From contig NZ_JAXOUF010000007.1 of the NCBI RefSeq assembly GCF_034424805.1, positions 62,001 through 126,000 on the forward strand: a stretch of 64,000 bases of DNA. The letters run 5' to 3'. This DNA is from Labrys sedimenti (GTDB lineage: Bacteria; Pseudomonadota; Alphaproteobacteria; Rhizobiales; Labraceae). Below, piece after piece: positions 17,677-26,965 of the stretch (positions are counted from its first letter, which is position 1; every line of letters begins with the position of its first letter). The position numbers and the translations under genes are program-made. The notes under the pieces are model-generated. The model saw only the letters and a list, made by a program, of their open reading frames with translations, had not been told where the DNA came from and made no database searches.

Positions 17677-18702
17677 ATGCCACACGGCTATACCGAATGC
17701 CCCATTCTACAGGACCAATCCGTGCCCAGCAGCGAGATCGAAGACACCATGCCAGCCGGGGCGAATCTTGCCGAGGAACTTGAGCGCGCCCGCGTGGCCT
17801 GGCTCTATTTCGTGGGCGGCCAGACCCAGCAGGAAATCGCCGAGCGCATGAACATCACCCGGCTGAAGGTGAACAAGATCATCGGCCAGGTTCGGGATAC
17901 AGGCAAGGTGCAGATCCGTGTCAGCTTGCCGCTGAGCGACTGCATCGATCTCGCGGAAAGGGTCTCGGCACGATACGGCCTGGTCGAGTCGGTCGTGGTG
18001 CCGGACGTGGCGGACTATCTCGAGCAGAAGCGTGTCATCGGCGAGGCGGCCGGCATGCTCGCCAGTTCCCTGATCAATGGCCAGGACATGGGCGTGGGCA
18101 TCGGTTCGGGCCGCACGCTGAGCTATGCGGTGCGTGCGTTGACGGCGAAACTGCGGCCGACGAGTTGGGTGGTCGGACTGACGGGCGGCGTTACCAGCGG
18201 CTCGTCGACGAATACCTTCGAAGTGGCGACGGCCTTCGCCCGTTCCCTCGGCGTGGAATGCCACTATTTGACGGCACCGATCTATTGCGCCAATCCGGAA
18301 AGCCGCGATGCGGTCCTCCTGAACGAGGAGTTGACCGACGTCCTGGCACGCACGGAAATCGCCGACATCGGCCTCGTTTCCTGTGGCCCGCTATCGCATG
18401 ACACTTCGCTCACGCAGATACGGGTCGTGAAGGATCATCTCGATGCCATTCTCAATCTGGGCGCCGTCGGCGAATTCATGGGATGCTTCCTGGATTACCA
18501 GGGCCGCCCCGTCGACCACTTTCTCAACGAGTCGATCATCGCCCTGCCGCCGGACAAGCTCAAGATAAAGCCGATCTCGGTGCTCGTTTCGGGCGGCACG
18601 GACAAGATCCCGATTATCCGGGCGATCCTGCGGGCTGGATATGTCAACCGCCTCGTAACCAGTGAATCGGTTGCCCGAGCCCTGCTACAGGGGCCACGCT
18701 AA
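17677..18702 (+). CDS. SorC/DeoR-family sugar-binding transcriptional regulator
   Basis: About 341 residues. The HTH is in QTQQEIAERMNITRLKVNKIIGQV, and the SorC sugar-binding domain follows with VGIGSGRTL, GLTGGVTSG and LVSGGTDKIPIIRAIL. This domain is a catalytically dead relative of glucosamine-6-phosphate deaminase that senses phosphorylated sugars. The start is uncertain: ATG 17677, GTG 17721 and ATG 17749 are all possible and none has a good ribosome-binding site. It faces the DhaK-DhaL/ABC operon end to end, so it is the likely regulator of that operon and sees its phosphorylated product. Confidence 0.85.
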   Translation: MPHGYTECPILQDQSVPSSEIEDTMPAGANLAEELERARVAWLYFVGGQTQQEIAERMNITRLKVNKIIGQVRDTGKVQIRVSLPLSDCIDLAERVSARYGLVESVVVPDVADYLEQKRVIGEAAGMLASSLINGQDMGVGIGSGRTLSYAVRALTAKLRPTSWVVGLTGGVTSGSSTNTFEVATAFARSLGVECHYLTAPIYCANPESRDAVLLNEELTDVLARTEIADIGLVSCGPLSHDTSLTQIRVVKDHLDAILNLGAVGEFMGCFLDYQGRPVDHFLNESIIALPPDKLKIKPISVLVSGGTDKIPIIRAILRAGYVNRLVTSESVARALLQGPR

Positions 18703-18877
18703 CGCCCGGCCGTCACGAAGACGGCAGATATTCAGCTCGTGCGAGATCTCGCCGCTGCGACGTTTGGCCAGACGGTACCCGCAAGGCCGCCGGGGCAAGC
18801 CCGGCAGCGGCAAAGGTTCCGCGTCTTCCAACTCTTCGGCCAAGCGGATCCAGGCGTGCGCACCGCTCCATCGGCCC

Positions 18878-20644
18878 TCAGCCGAGGGCGCGCTGGCGCG
18901 CTTCGGACATGGCCCTCAGCATGACATAGGTCGACGCCGCACCCGGATCGATATGCCCCATCGAGCGCTTTCCGAGCTTGGCTGCACGGCCGCGTCGGGC
19001 CTCCATTGCAGCCGTCGCCTCCATGCCATCCTTGGCGCCGTCCCTGGCGGCGATCAGGATATCGAGCGTCGAGCCTTTTTCCCGCGCTTGCTCCAGCGCC
19101 GCGGAGACGGCGGGTACCCAGGCATCGATCATGGTCTTGTCGCCCGGTTCGGCGCGCCCACGATCCCGAATCCCCTGGCAGGCCGCGGAAAGCCAGGCCG
19201 CCAAGGCCTCGGAATCGAGATTGAGACGGTTGCCGACTGCCGTGCCGGCCCGCAGGAAAGCAGTGGCGTAAAGCGGCCCGGAAGAAGCGCCGACGGCATC
19301 GAGAAAGGCCTTGGCCATGCGCTTGCATATGCCCTCGATCGCCTCATTGTCCGGCCCTTCGTCAAGGGCCTTCTGCACGGCGCGCCAGCCGACCTCCATG
19401 GTGACGCCGTGGTCTCCGTCGCCAATGACACCGTCGAGCTCGGAGAGCCAATCCTTTTCCGCGATGATCTGGTTGCCGACATTCTGCATCATGGCTCGGA
19501 ACAGGGCAGGCGTGATGTCGCCATCGGCGATGAGTTCTGGAGCGGCTTCCGTTGGCGTCGCACCACGATCGGCTGTCCGTTCCGGCTGGCGACGCACCGT
19601 GCCCTTCTCGGCGACCGGGTCCATTGCGCCGACGGTGAGGGCCAAAGTCCGGCAGGGATGGTCAAGCAGGGCCTGAAGCGTGTCGTCGAGCTTCATCAGC
19701 GTCACCGAGGCACCTGCCATTTCCAGCGACGTCGCGTATTCGCCTACCCAGGATGCGTGGATCCTCACACCGAGGGCATCGAGGCGCTGCTTGACGCGCC
19801 GGAACATCACATAGAGTTCGATTTGCGAGGTTGCGCCCAGACCATTGACCAGGACGCTGACACGATCTCCTGGCGCGAGTGAGAGCTCCCGGGCCAGATT
19901 GTCCATCAGTTCGTCGGTGACGACGTCGGCCGTCGCCAATTTCTGGCGCCGAATGCCCGGCTCGCCGTGCAGGCCCATGCCGATTTCCATATCTTCGGCA
20001 CCGATGGTGAAATTGGGCTTGGCCGTTTGCGGCAGGGAGCAAGGACTGAGCGCCACGCCCATGGAGCAGGTTGCGTCATTCGCCGCGCGGGCAAGCGCTT
20101 CCACCCGTGCGAGGGGTTCGCCGAGATCGGCCGCAGCGCCGGCGATCTTGAACACGAAGAAATCGCCGGCAATGCCGCGCCGCTCGTTCTTGCGTTCGGG
20201 TGGCGCGGAAGCCACGTCGTCCGCCACCGCGACCTGGCGCACATTCATGCCTTCCCCGGTCAGTTCCTCCGCGGCCATGGTGAAGTTCAGCACGTCACCA
20301 GTATAGTTGCCATAGAGCAGCAGCACGCCGGCGCCCCCATCGGCAGCATGCGCCGCTTCGACGATGTGCGCCGGGGATGGAGAGGCAAAGACATTGCCCA
20401 CCGCTGCGGCATCCGCCAGGCCGCGCCCCACATAGCCCGCGAAGGCAGGCTCATGGCCGGATCCCCCGCCGATCACGATGCCGACCTTGCCCGCGCGCGG
20501 TCCGTCCACGGCGACGATGGCGCGGCCCGTTTCTCCTTCCACGCGCAGCAGGTCGGGATGTGCGCCGGTCATGCCCTCGATCATTTCCTGGATGATCTGG
20601 TCGGGCGCGTTGATCAGCTTCTTGGTGGAGACTTGTTCGTTCAT
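18878..20644 (-). CDS. single-chain dihydroxyacetone/erythrulose kinase (DhaK-DhaL fusion), kinase set 1
   Basis: 588 residues from ATG 20644 (an upstream ATG at 20674 adds ten). The DhaK part (about 1-340) has GGGSGHEP and the substrate-binding His in MEIGMGLHGEPG; the linker is RRQPERTADRGATPTEAA; the DhaL part (about 375-588) has IGDGDHGVTM, the Mg-ATP aspartates, and SMGHIDPGAAS. As in the Citrobacter-type kinase, ATP is used directly and no PTS DhaM is needed. Substrate is dihydroxyacetone or a C4 ketose such as erythrulose. It is the last gene of an ABC importer operon, seven bases after the permease, so it phosphorylates what that importer brings in or its oxidation product. Confidence 0.88.
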   Translation of the reverse strand: MNEQVSTKKLINAPDQIIQEMIEGMTGAHPDLLRVEGETGRAIVAVDGPRAGKVGIVIGGGSGHEPAFAGYVGRGLADAAAVGNVFASPSPAHIVEAAHAADGGAGVLLLYGNYTGDVLNFTMAAEELTGEGMNVRQVAVADDVASAPPERKNERRGIAGDFFVFKIAGAAADLGEPLARVEALARAANDATCSMGVALSPCSLPQTAKPNFTIGAEDMEIGMGLHGEPGIRRQKLATADVVTDELMDNLARELSLAPGDRVSVLVNGLGATSQIELYVMFRRVKQRLDALGVRIHASWVGEYATSLEMAGASVTLMKLDDTLQALLDHPCRTLALTVGAMDPVAEKGTVRRQPERTADRGATPTEAAPELIADGDITPALFRAMMQNVGNQIIAEKDWLSELDGVIGDGDHGVTMEVGWRAVQKALDEGPDNEAIEGICKRMAKAFLDAVGASSGPLYATAFLRAGTAVGNRLNLDSEALAAWLSAACQGIRDRGRAEPGDKTMIDAWVPAVSAALEQAREKGSTLDILIAARDGAKDGMEATAAMEARRGRAAKLGKRSMGHIDPGAASTYVMLRAMSEARQRALG

Positions 20645-20680
20645 CGTTTCTTGTTCCGCGAATTCTTCAATCATGTCCGT

Positions 20681-21646
20681 TCAAGCAGCTTCGCCGCGCA
20701 GATAGCGACGAGAGATGGCATCAAAGGAAATTGCCAGCACGACGATCGCACCCGAGACAATGCCCTGCCAGTAGGGCGATACGCCAAACAGGACGATGAT
20801 GTTTTCGATGATGGCAATGATGCCGGCGCCGAAAATGGCTCCGATGGGGCTGCCCACGCCGCCCGTGGTGGCGACGCCGCCGATCACGCAAGCCGCGATG
20901 GGTGCCAGCACCCAGGTATCGCCGATGGATGGCTGGGCCGTTCCCAGGCGGGCCACCATGAGGACGCCCGCCAGCGCCGCGAGAGCGCCGGCCGCCACGA
21001 ACACGATCAGCCGGACGAGGTCGACACGGATCCCGAGCATGCGCGCGGCGCTCCGGTTGTTGCCGATCGCATACATGTAGCGGCCGAACGGCGTTTTCAC
21101 CATGACGAAGGTGGCAACGAGGAGGGCGCCGATCATCGCCACGAAGGGAACGGGGACGCCGAAGACGTCGCCGCGGCCGAGATATTGGATGTGCTGCGGG
21201 ATGCCGGTGATGGCAACGCCGCGCGTCAGGACCAGATTCGCGCCACCGTAAATGCCCGCCGTGCCGATCGTCAGGACGAGCGAGTGCAGCCGCAAGCCGG
21301 TAACGAGCAGCCCATTCGCAAGCCCCAGGGTGGCCCCGAGCGCGATGGCGAGCACCATTGCCGTATAGGGCTCGATACCGAACTTCATCATCAGGACGCC
21401 GGAGGCGATCCCGCAGAGGCCGCCTATCACGCCCAGCGACAGGTCGAGTTCGCCAAGCACCATCAGCATGGACTGCGCGATGGTGATGAGCCCGACGAAG
21501 GCGATGCCGCGCGCCACCACGGACATGTTGTAGGAGGTGAGAAAATAAGGTGAGACGATCGCCGACAAGGCGAAGATGACCGCAAGGGCCGCAAGGACTC
21601 CCGCGAGCGGATCGCGCAGGACCGTGGCAAGTGATTTAGACGACAT
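20681..21646 (-). CDS. CUT2 sugar ABC transporter permease (importer 1)
   Basis: 321 residues, about ten hydrophobic stretches, RbsC-like. Landmarks are MLMVLGELDLSLGVIGGL and, near the C-terminus, CVIGGVATTGGVGSPIGAIFG, the conserved glycine-rich loop that contacts the ATPase. It overlaps the ATPase gene by 11 bases and precedes the kinase, so translation is coupled. It forms the inner-membrane pore for the sugar delivered by the binding protein at 23212-24156. Confidence 0.88.
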   Translation of the reverse strand: MSSKSLATVLRDPLAGVLAALAVIFALSAIVSPYFLTSYNMSVVARGIAFVGLITIAQSMLMVLGELDLSLGVIGGLCGIASGVLMMKFGIEPYTAMVLAIALGATLGLANGLLVTGLRLHSLVLTIGTAGIYGGANLVLTRGVAITGIPQHIQYLGRGDVFGVPVPFVAMIGALLVATFVMVKTPFGRYMYAIGNNRSAARMLGIRVDLVRLIVFVAAGALAALAGVLMVARLGTAQPSIGDTWVLAPIAACVIGGVATTGGVGSPIGAIFGAGIIAIIENIIVLFGVSPYWQGIVSGAIVVLAISFDAISRRYLRGEAA

Positions 21647-23135
21647 CGGCGTTCATCTCGGTTCCAAATATGGCGCCCACCAGCGTTTCCGTGGCCGTGT
21701 CGGCCGTGACATATTGACCGGTCAGGCGCCCGTTATGCATGGTTATGATGCGGTTGGCACATTTGCGCAGTTCGGCGATCTCGGACGAAATGAGGATGAC
21801 GCCGACGCCTTCCTCGGCCAGCCTCTTCATGATCCGGTAGATTTCCGTCTTGGTACGAATGTCGATGCCCTTGGTCGGCTCATCGAAAATCAGGATCTGC
21901 GGCCGCGTGGCCAAAGCGCGGCCGATGATCGCCTTTTGCTGATTGCCGCCCGACAGATGGGAGATACGCTTGCCCATGCCGGCGGTGCGGATGCCGTAGT
22001 CGTCGATGATGGTCTGGACCGCGCTGCGCTCTCGCTTCTGGCTGATGCCCAAGGGGCCGACGGTGAGAGACAGGATCGAGATACCGACATTCTCGCGCAA
22101 CGACAGCTGCGGGAATATGCCGTGAAGCTTGCGCTCCTCGGACAGATAGAGCATGCCCGCCTCGACGGAGCGGGACGTATCGTTGAGCCGCCAGTCCTTG
22201 CCGGCAACCATGACCTTGCCGGCGCTCGCCTTGCGATACCCAAAGATGGTTTGCATGATTTCGGAGCGCCCTGCCCCGACCAGGCCGGCGAAACCGAGGA
22301 TTTCGCCGCGGCGAAGATCGAATGAGATGTCGCTGAAACGCGGACCGGTCAGCCCCCTGACTTCCATGATCGTATCGGTCGCATGGCCCTCGGGACGAAA
22401 ATGCTCGTCCAGCGCCAAATGACGGCCGGACATGGCGCGTATGAGATCCGGCTCCGAAATATCGGCGATCCGTCCGCTTTCGATTTTCTCGCCGTTGCGC
22501 AGAACCGTATAGTCGTCGCCGATGGCGAAAACCTCGTCCATCTTATGGCTGATGAAGACGATCGCATGGTTGCGATCGAGGAAGCCGCGCATGACCTTGA
22601 AGACCCGCTCGACCTCCACACCGGTCAGCGCGGAAGTCGGCTCATCGAGGATGAGAACCTTCATATCCTTGTTCGTGGAAGCGCGCGCGATCTGCAGCAG
22701 TTGCTGATCCGAGACCGAGATATTGGCCACCAGATCCTGAGGGCGAGCCTCGATGCCAAAACGGTCGAGATAGGCCTGCGCCTCCGTCATCAAGGCACGA
22801 CGGTTGAACAGCATGCCGCCATGACCCGTGCGGTTCAGGGGCATGAAGAGGTTCTCAGCAACGCTCATCTGGGGAAACAGCGTGAGCTCCTGAGGCACAT
22901 AGGCGATATTTCGATAGAGGGAGGGCTCTTCGGCGGGATCACGGCCATCGATCCTGATGGTCCCCCGCGAGGGGTGTTCCGCGCCGGTGAGAATCTTGAC
23001 CAGGGTCGATTTGCCGGCCCCGTTTTCGCCGGCCAGGATATGAGTGCGCCCGAGCTCGACCTTGAGATCAACAGCATTGAGCGCAGTCACGCCGGGAAAG
23101 TCCCTGCCCAGTCCGGTGGTTTCAAGATAGGCCAT
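21636..23135 (-). CDS. CUT2 sugar ABC transporter ATPase, two nucleotide-binding domains (importer 1)
   Basis: 499 residues, RbsA/MglA architecture. The first domain has Walker A GENGAGKST (about residues 37-45) and Walker B LILDEPTSAL. The second has the degenerate P-loop GLVGAGRSEI usual for this family and an intact signature LSGGNQQK. It powers import of the sugar bound by the upstream SBP. It starts after a strong hairpin that separates it from the SBP gene, a common means of making more binding protein than ATPase. Confidence 0.88.
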   Translation of the reverse strand: MAYLETTGLGRDFPGVTALNAVDLKVELGRTHILAGENGAGKSTLVKILTGAEHPSRGTIRIDGRDPAEEPSLYRNIAYVPQELTLFPQMSVAENLFMPLNRTGHGGMLFNRRALMTEAQAYLDRFGIEARPQDLVANISVSDQQLLQIARASTNKDMKVLILDEPTSALTGVEVERVFKVMRGFLDRNHAIVFISHKMDEVFAIGDDYTVLRNGEKIESGRIADISEPDLIRAMSGRHLALDEHFRPEGHATDTIMEVRGLTGPRFSDISFDLRRGEILGFAGLVGAGRSEIMQTIFGYRKASAGKVMVAGKDWRLNDTSRSVEAGMLYLSEERKLHGIFPQLSLRENVGISILSLTVGPLGISQKRERSAVQTIIDDYGIRTAGMGKRISHLSGGNQQKAIIGRALATRPQILIFDEPTKGIDIRTKTEIYRIMKRLAEEGVGVILISSEIAELRKCANRIITMHNGRLTGQYVTADTATETLVGAIFGTEMNADVV

Positions 23136-23163
23136 GGACCAAGTCTTTCACTTTTGACGAATA

Positions 23164-23189
23164 AGGCGCGGGCAAAGGAGCCCGCGCCT
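23164..23189 (-). other. strong intercistronic hairpin between SBP and ATPase genes
   Basis: AGGCGCGGGC pairs perfectly with GCCCGCGCCT around a 6-base loop. There is no long T-run, so it is more likely an mRNA 3'-end stabiliser or attenuator than a full terminator. Similar elements sit right after the SBP genes at 35203 and (weaker) 43224. Confidence 0.65.
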
Positions 23190-23211
23190 GTCTACTCTTT
23201 GTGCGAGATAC

Positions 23212-24156
23212 TCAGCCGCCCACGTTCTGCTTGGTCAGGAAGGCGTTGCCGGTGTCGATGAAATCGGGAACGGGCGCCCCGGTCGCCTTGGCCCACAGCA
23301 TCATCACCGACCAGTAACCCTGCAGTTCAGGCTGGGACGCCGAAGAACTCTCCGCGACGCCGGTGCGGATCATGTCGAGCATTTCCGGCAGGTTATCGAG
23401 CCCGACAAGCGTGACCTTGCCCTGTTTGCCAGCCTCGACGATGGCCTGGCCGATGCCGATCGGCCCCGCGGCATCGGAGGCAACCCAGCCCTTGAGATCG
23501 GGATGCGCCTGCATGATGGCAGCGGCCTGCTGCTGCGCCGTCTGAATGCTGTCGTTGTCGATCCCTTCGGCCACAACCTTGATGCCGGGGTTTTCGGCGA
23601 ACACCTTGCGATGGCAGTCGGCCCGGATCGCATGATTGGGCGCCGTCGGCACACCCATCATGATGGCAACTTCGCCCTTGCCGCCGAGAAGTTCGACGAG
23701 GCGGCGCGAAGCGATCTTGGCCTGCTCACAGAAATCCGATCCGATATGGGTGATCGACATGCCTTCGGGCGGCACGGAATCGAACAGGACGAGCGGGATC
23801 TTCTGGCCCTGGGCTTCTTCCAGCGAAGCGCGATTGCCCGAAGGATCCAGAAGATCGATCGCCAGGCCATCGGGATGCGTGGCGAGCGCACTGTCCAGGA
23901 TCTGGTTCTGCTGCACGACATCCGCGGACTGGGGAGCGGAATAGACGATTTCGACATTGGCGCCCGTTTGCGCCTTCAATGCCGCCGCGGCCTGCTGGGC
24001 GCCCTGATTTACCTTGTCGAACCAGGGATGGACGACCTTCGGCACGATGACAAAGCGATAGCTGTCCTTCTTGACGGTACCGGGCGCGCTTTGGGCCAGG
24101 GCTGCAGCGGGCAGCGCAAAAGCGGCACATGCGATCAGCGTCGCGAGCTTATTCAT
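23212..24156 (-). CDS. CUT2 sugar ABC transporter substrate-binding protein (importer 1)
   Basis: 314 residues. The signal peptide ends near AALAQSA (about residue 22). The type I binding fold is plain: VHPWFDKVNQGAQQAA, AIDLLDPSGNRASLEEA, LVLFDSVP and VTLVGLDNLPEML. First gene of the importer 1/kinase 1 operon, with GGAGG ahead of the ATG. The ligand is unknown; the associated DhaK-DhaL kinase points to a short polyol or ketose. Confidence 0.88.
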   Translation of the reverse strand: MNKLATLIACAAFALPAAALAQSAPGTVKKDSYRFVIVPKVVHPWFDKVNQGAQQAAAALKAQTGANVEIVYSAPQSADVVQQNQILDSALATHPDGLAIDLLDPSGNRASLEEAQGQKIPLVLFDSVPPEGMSITHIGSDFCEQAKIASRRLVELLGGKGEVAIMMGVPTAPNHAIRADCHRKVFAENPGIKVVAEGIDNDSIQTAQQQAAAIMQAHPDLKGWVASDAAGPIGIGQAIVEAGKQGKVTLVGLDNLPEMLDMIRTGVAESSSASQPELQGYWSVMMLWAKATGAPVPDFIDTGNAFLTKQNVGG

Positions 24157-24210
24157 GGAGTCCTCCCTCTATGGTCGACAGGCAGGGCAAATCCGCCTGC
24201 GGCGTGCCGT

Positions 24211-24258
24211 CTGACTGCAGTCAGTTCCGGCCGCCTTCAGCAATCGATACACATGTAT
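24211..24258. promoter_or_regulatory. two palindromes upstream of importer 1 operon
   Basis: CTGACTGCAGTCAG (24211-24224) is a perfect 14-bp inverted repeat, and ATACACATGTAT (24247-24258) is a 5+5 repeat with a 2-base centre. Both lie 55-100 bases before the SBP start, where an operator for the SorC-type regulator at 17.7 kb would be expected. Assignment to that regulator is inference. Confidence 0.4.
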
Positions 24259-24432
24259 TTTCATTTTTACAAGAGTTATAGAAGCGCATCGATAGAGGTG
24301 TCCGGGAGAGCCATCAGGCGCCTCGCGGCAGGAAAGCCCGGGTCGTCGAGTTGCAGGATTCGGCAAAGGATCGCCTCGCTCTACCCGCGGCCTTGCAGGG
24401 GCGTTTGACGTTTTCCCAGACGGACTGGCGCC

Positions 24433-24606
24433 ATGGAGAGCGGATACGAAGTACCAAGCTGGAGTCCTGTTCTCGACGCCGCCATCAATGCGGCAACGCC
24501 ACGAGACGTCCGTGCCAAAGCTCTGGAAATGTTGCGAAAGTTCGCGTTCGCCGGACTTGCTCGGGCTGGAGCGTTTTCCAGAAAAATTGACAGACTTTTC
24601 AATTAA
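24433..24606 (+). CDS. possible small protein, 57 residues
   Basis: ATG at 24433, stop TAA at 24604-24606. The sequence is helical in type, with SWSPVLDAAINAATPRD, then AKALEMLRKFAFAGLARAG and a basic tail. Codon choice is like real genes rather than a shadow (high GC at third positions). No clear ribosome-binding site and no family is recognised. Its last 12 codons run into repeat copy C, so the C-terminus may have been replaced by repeat sequence. It fills part of a 770-base gap otherwise without genes. Confidence 0.35.
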   Translation: MESGYEVPSWSPVLDAAINAATPRDVRAKALEMLRKFAFAGLARAGAFSRKIDRLFN

Positions 24607-24669
24607 GAAAACGCGTCAAAACAAAGAGCTAGTGAGAAAGTGCGATTCGAAGAAATCGCGCTTTGCTCT
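24570..24669 (+). repeat. dispersed 100-bp intergenic repeat, copy C (diverged)
   Basis: Starts AGCGTTTTCC, shares AAAACGCGTCAAAACAAAGAG in its centre with copies B and D apart from single changes, and ends CGCGCTTTGCTCT. The first third has diverged. Confidence 0.6.
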
Positions 24670-24924
24670 CGGCGCCGGATGCTTCGAGACCGTTTCAATC
24701 CGACGCCGGCCGTTGACCGGGGTGGTGTGGAATCACATCGTCCGGCCGCACAGCAGGCGCGGAGCAGACGGTCTGCGGATCCTCGATAGCGAGGATCCGA
24801 GCCTGGCGGCCAGCCTTTCGGCAACCGCCCCTGCTCTTCCGAACGAGGCACATTCTTGCCCGAGGCGGCCGTCGGCTTCGGAGGTCGTAAAGGGCCGGAT
24901 TTCCGGCACGCTTCCTTTTCAGTT

Positions 24925-25869
24925 TCAGTGTTTGATCGGCATGGTGTTCATGAAGGCCAAGGTGTCCTCGAACGACCGAATGCCTGCATCGGAGCCGAGA
25001 CCCGTCGCCACCAGTGCCGCCGATGCCTGGGCAAAGTTCAACGCTGTTTTCAGATCCATCCTGCGATGCAGGGCCGTGATGAAACCGGCATCGAACGCAT
25101 CGCCGCACCCGGTCGTGTCCACCACCTCGATCTGGAAAGCCGGTTGGCGAACGATCTCGCCGTGAGCGTCCATGAAGCACACGCCATCGCCACCTAGCGT
25201 GAATACGCAGTGTTTCACGCCGCGATCGAGAAAGAACCGGCCCGAACTCTCGATACCGGACGTGCCGGAAATCTGCCGCGCTTCCTCGATGGAGGGCATG
25301 AAGTAGTCGATATGGGGAAACAGGGGCGCGATAAGATCGAGCGTGCCGTCGTTGGCGCCGAGCAGGTCGAACGTTGTCGTGCGCCCGCGCGCTTTTGCCT
25401 CGGCCAGCAATTTGCGGCTCGGTTCGCCGTCGAGCTTGGCCAGCAATCCGGTACCACCCAGGTGAATGATCGGCGGAGCCAGCACCGTATCGAGAGCGCT
25501 CTCGGCAACCTCAAAATGATCGGAAGCCCCCCGAGCATGGAGCGCCGGTCGGTCGCCATTGCGCCGGATATTCAAAATGGTTGCCGATGTCGGCACGCCC
25601 GCCAAGCGCTGCATCTGGGCCGTATCGACGCCGAAACGCTGAAGTGTTGCAAGAACGAAATCTGCTTTCTCGTCATCGCCCACGGCACCGACCGCAAGGC
25701 AATTCAGCCCGAGCTTTGCAAGATCCACCACCGTTCCACCGGCGGTACCCGCAACCGTCAGCCTGATTTCGTCAATGAACTCCACATTGCCGCCGGCGGG
25801 AATGGCATCGACCGGCCGCCCGAGCACGTCGAGAATATACAGCCCGATGACCGATACATCATGAGACAT
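24925..25869 (-). CDS. PfkB-family sugar kinase
   Basis: 314 residues from ATG 25869, which has AGAGG 5 bases upstream. N-terminal strand VSVIGLYILDVLGRP, the lid/substrate region GGTVVDLAKLG, and the C-terminal ribokinase signature DTTGCGDAFDAGF with the catalytic Asp in GCGDAF. The family phosphorylates a hydroxymethyl group of sugars or nucleosides with ATP. It is the last gene of the importer 2 operon and is a second, unrelated type of sugar kinase in this cluster, so importer 2 probably brings a different substrate from importers 1 and 3. Confidence 0.88.
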   Translation of the reverse strand: MSHDVSVIGLYILDVLGRPVDAIPAGGNVEFIDEIRLTVAGTAGGTVVDLAKLGLNCLAVGAVGDDEKADFVLATLQRFGVDTAQMQRLAGVPTSATILNIRRNGDRPALHARGASDHFEVAESALDTVLAPPIIHLGGTGLLAKLDGEPSRKLLAEAKARGRTTTFDLLGANDGTLDLIAPLFPHIDYFMPSIEEARQISGTSGIESSGRFFLDRGVKHCVFTLGGDGVCFMDAHGEIVRQPAFQIEVVDTTGCGDAFDAGFITALHRRMDLKTALNFAQASAALVATGLGSDAGIRSFEDTLAFMNTMPIKH

Positions 25870-25933
25870 GGAAACCTCTTGAAACAAGACACGTGATTGG
25901 CTGGCGCCCCCGATCGCAGCGCCGCAGGCGCCG

Positions 25934-26965
25934 CTAGCTGCGATTGCGCAGGGCGAAAATGGTTCCTGCGATCAGGATGAAAATGCCGATGATGGCCAGT
26001 TGCAGCGTGCTTGGAATACCCACGAAGATCAGCACGTTGCTGACCAGCGTTATCAAGAGCACGCCGAGCAGCGTCCCGATCACCGATCCGGAGCCGCCCG
26101 TGATCCGGGCGCCGCCCAGAACGACGGCCGCGATTATTTCAAGCTCCATGCCGGCAAGATCGAATGGATTGGCGAGGCGGTTGCTCGAGACATGGATCAC
26201 ACCGGCAATGCCGGCGAGCAGCCCGGCATAGGCAAACACGAACACCCGCACGCGGAACAGATTGATACCCAGGCGTTCGGCAATCGCAGAATTGCCGCCG
26301 ATGGCGAAGATGGCGCGGCCCATCAGCGTGCGCTCGAGGATGTACCACGTGACGAAAGCGGCAACGGCCAGAACCAGAACGGTCGCCGGCAACACGGACA
26401 CAACGCCATTCGAGGCGCGATGGGTGAACAGCGAGGCCTTGCCGAAAGCATCCATCGCGGACGGGATGTTCATGAACAGGGCGGTCCCGATGAATGTCAG
26501 CAAGAAACTGCGGATGACATATTGGGTGCCGATCGTGACGATCAGCGACGGCGCCTGGAGTTTTTGAACGAGCACTCCGTTTACGATTCCAAAAGCCGCA
26601 CCGCCGAAGGCGGCAAGGATCAAAATCACCGTCATCGGCATGCCCGGGAACCAGTTCGTGACGACCATGGTCAGGACATACATCACGAAGGCGGCAATCG
26701 CCGTGAACGATACGTCGATGCCCCCGGACGCCAGCACGACCAGCACCCCCATCGCAAACAGCCCGCGCACCACCGACGCACGCAATATGTCGACGATATT
26801 GCTCATCTGGAGGAAGTCGGGATTGGCGGCGATCACGACCAAACAGGTCGCAATGGTCAGCAGCAAGGTGAAGAGCTCGGGCCGGCGGCCCATCAAGTCC
26901 CACCAGCGGCGCAAGAGGCCGCCGCGCTGGGAGGCGGCAGTGGTCGCGGACGCAATCTCGGTCAT
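25934..26965 (-). CDS. CUT2 sugar ABC transporter permease (importer 2, permease A)
   Basis: 343 residues, RbsC-like, with VLVVLASGGIDVSFTAIAAF and the ATPase-contact loop VVLGGARITGGSGSVIGTLLG. It overlaps the ATPase gene by four bases (ATGA type), so translation is coupled. Importer 2 has a second permease at 29806-30795, which suggests a heterodimeric channel. Confidence 0.88.
   Translation of the reverse strand: MTEIASATTAASQRGGLLRRWWDLMGRRPELFTLLLTIATCLVVIAANPDFLQMSNIVDILRASVVRGLFAMGVLVVLASGGIDVSFTAIAAFVMYVLTMVVTNWFPGMPMTVILILAAFGGAAFGIVNGVLVQKLQAPSLIVTIGTQYVIRSFLLTFIGTALFMNIPSAMDAFGKASLFTHRASNGVVSVLPATVLVLAVAAFVTWYILERTLMGRAIFAIGGNSAIAERLGINLFRVRVFVFAYAGLLAGIAGVIHVSSNRLANPFDLAGMELEIIAAVVLGGARITGGSGSVIGTLLGVLLITLVSNVLIFVGIPSTLQLAIIGIFILIAGTIFALRNRS

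Noticed and set aside
19967..21553. A 528-codon open frame on the plus strand
   Set aside because: Shadow of the DhaK-DhaL and permease genes; no ribosome-binding site, low-complexity charged composition.
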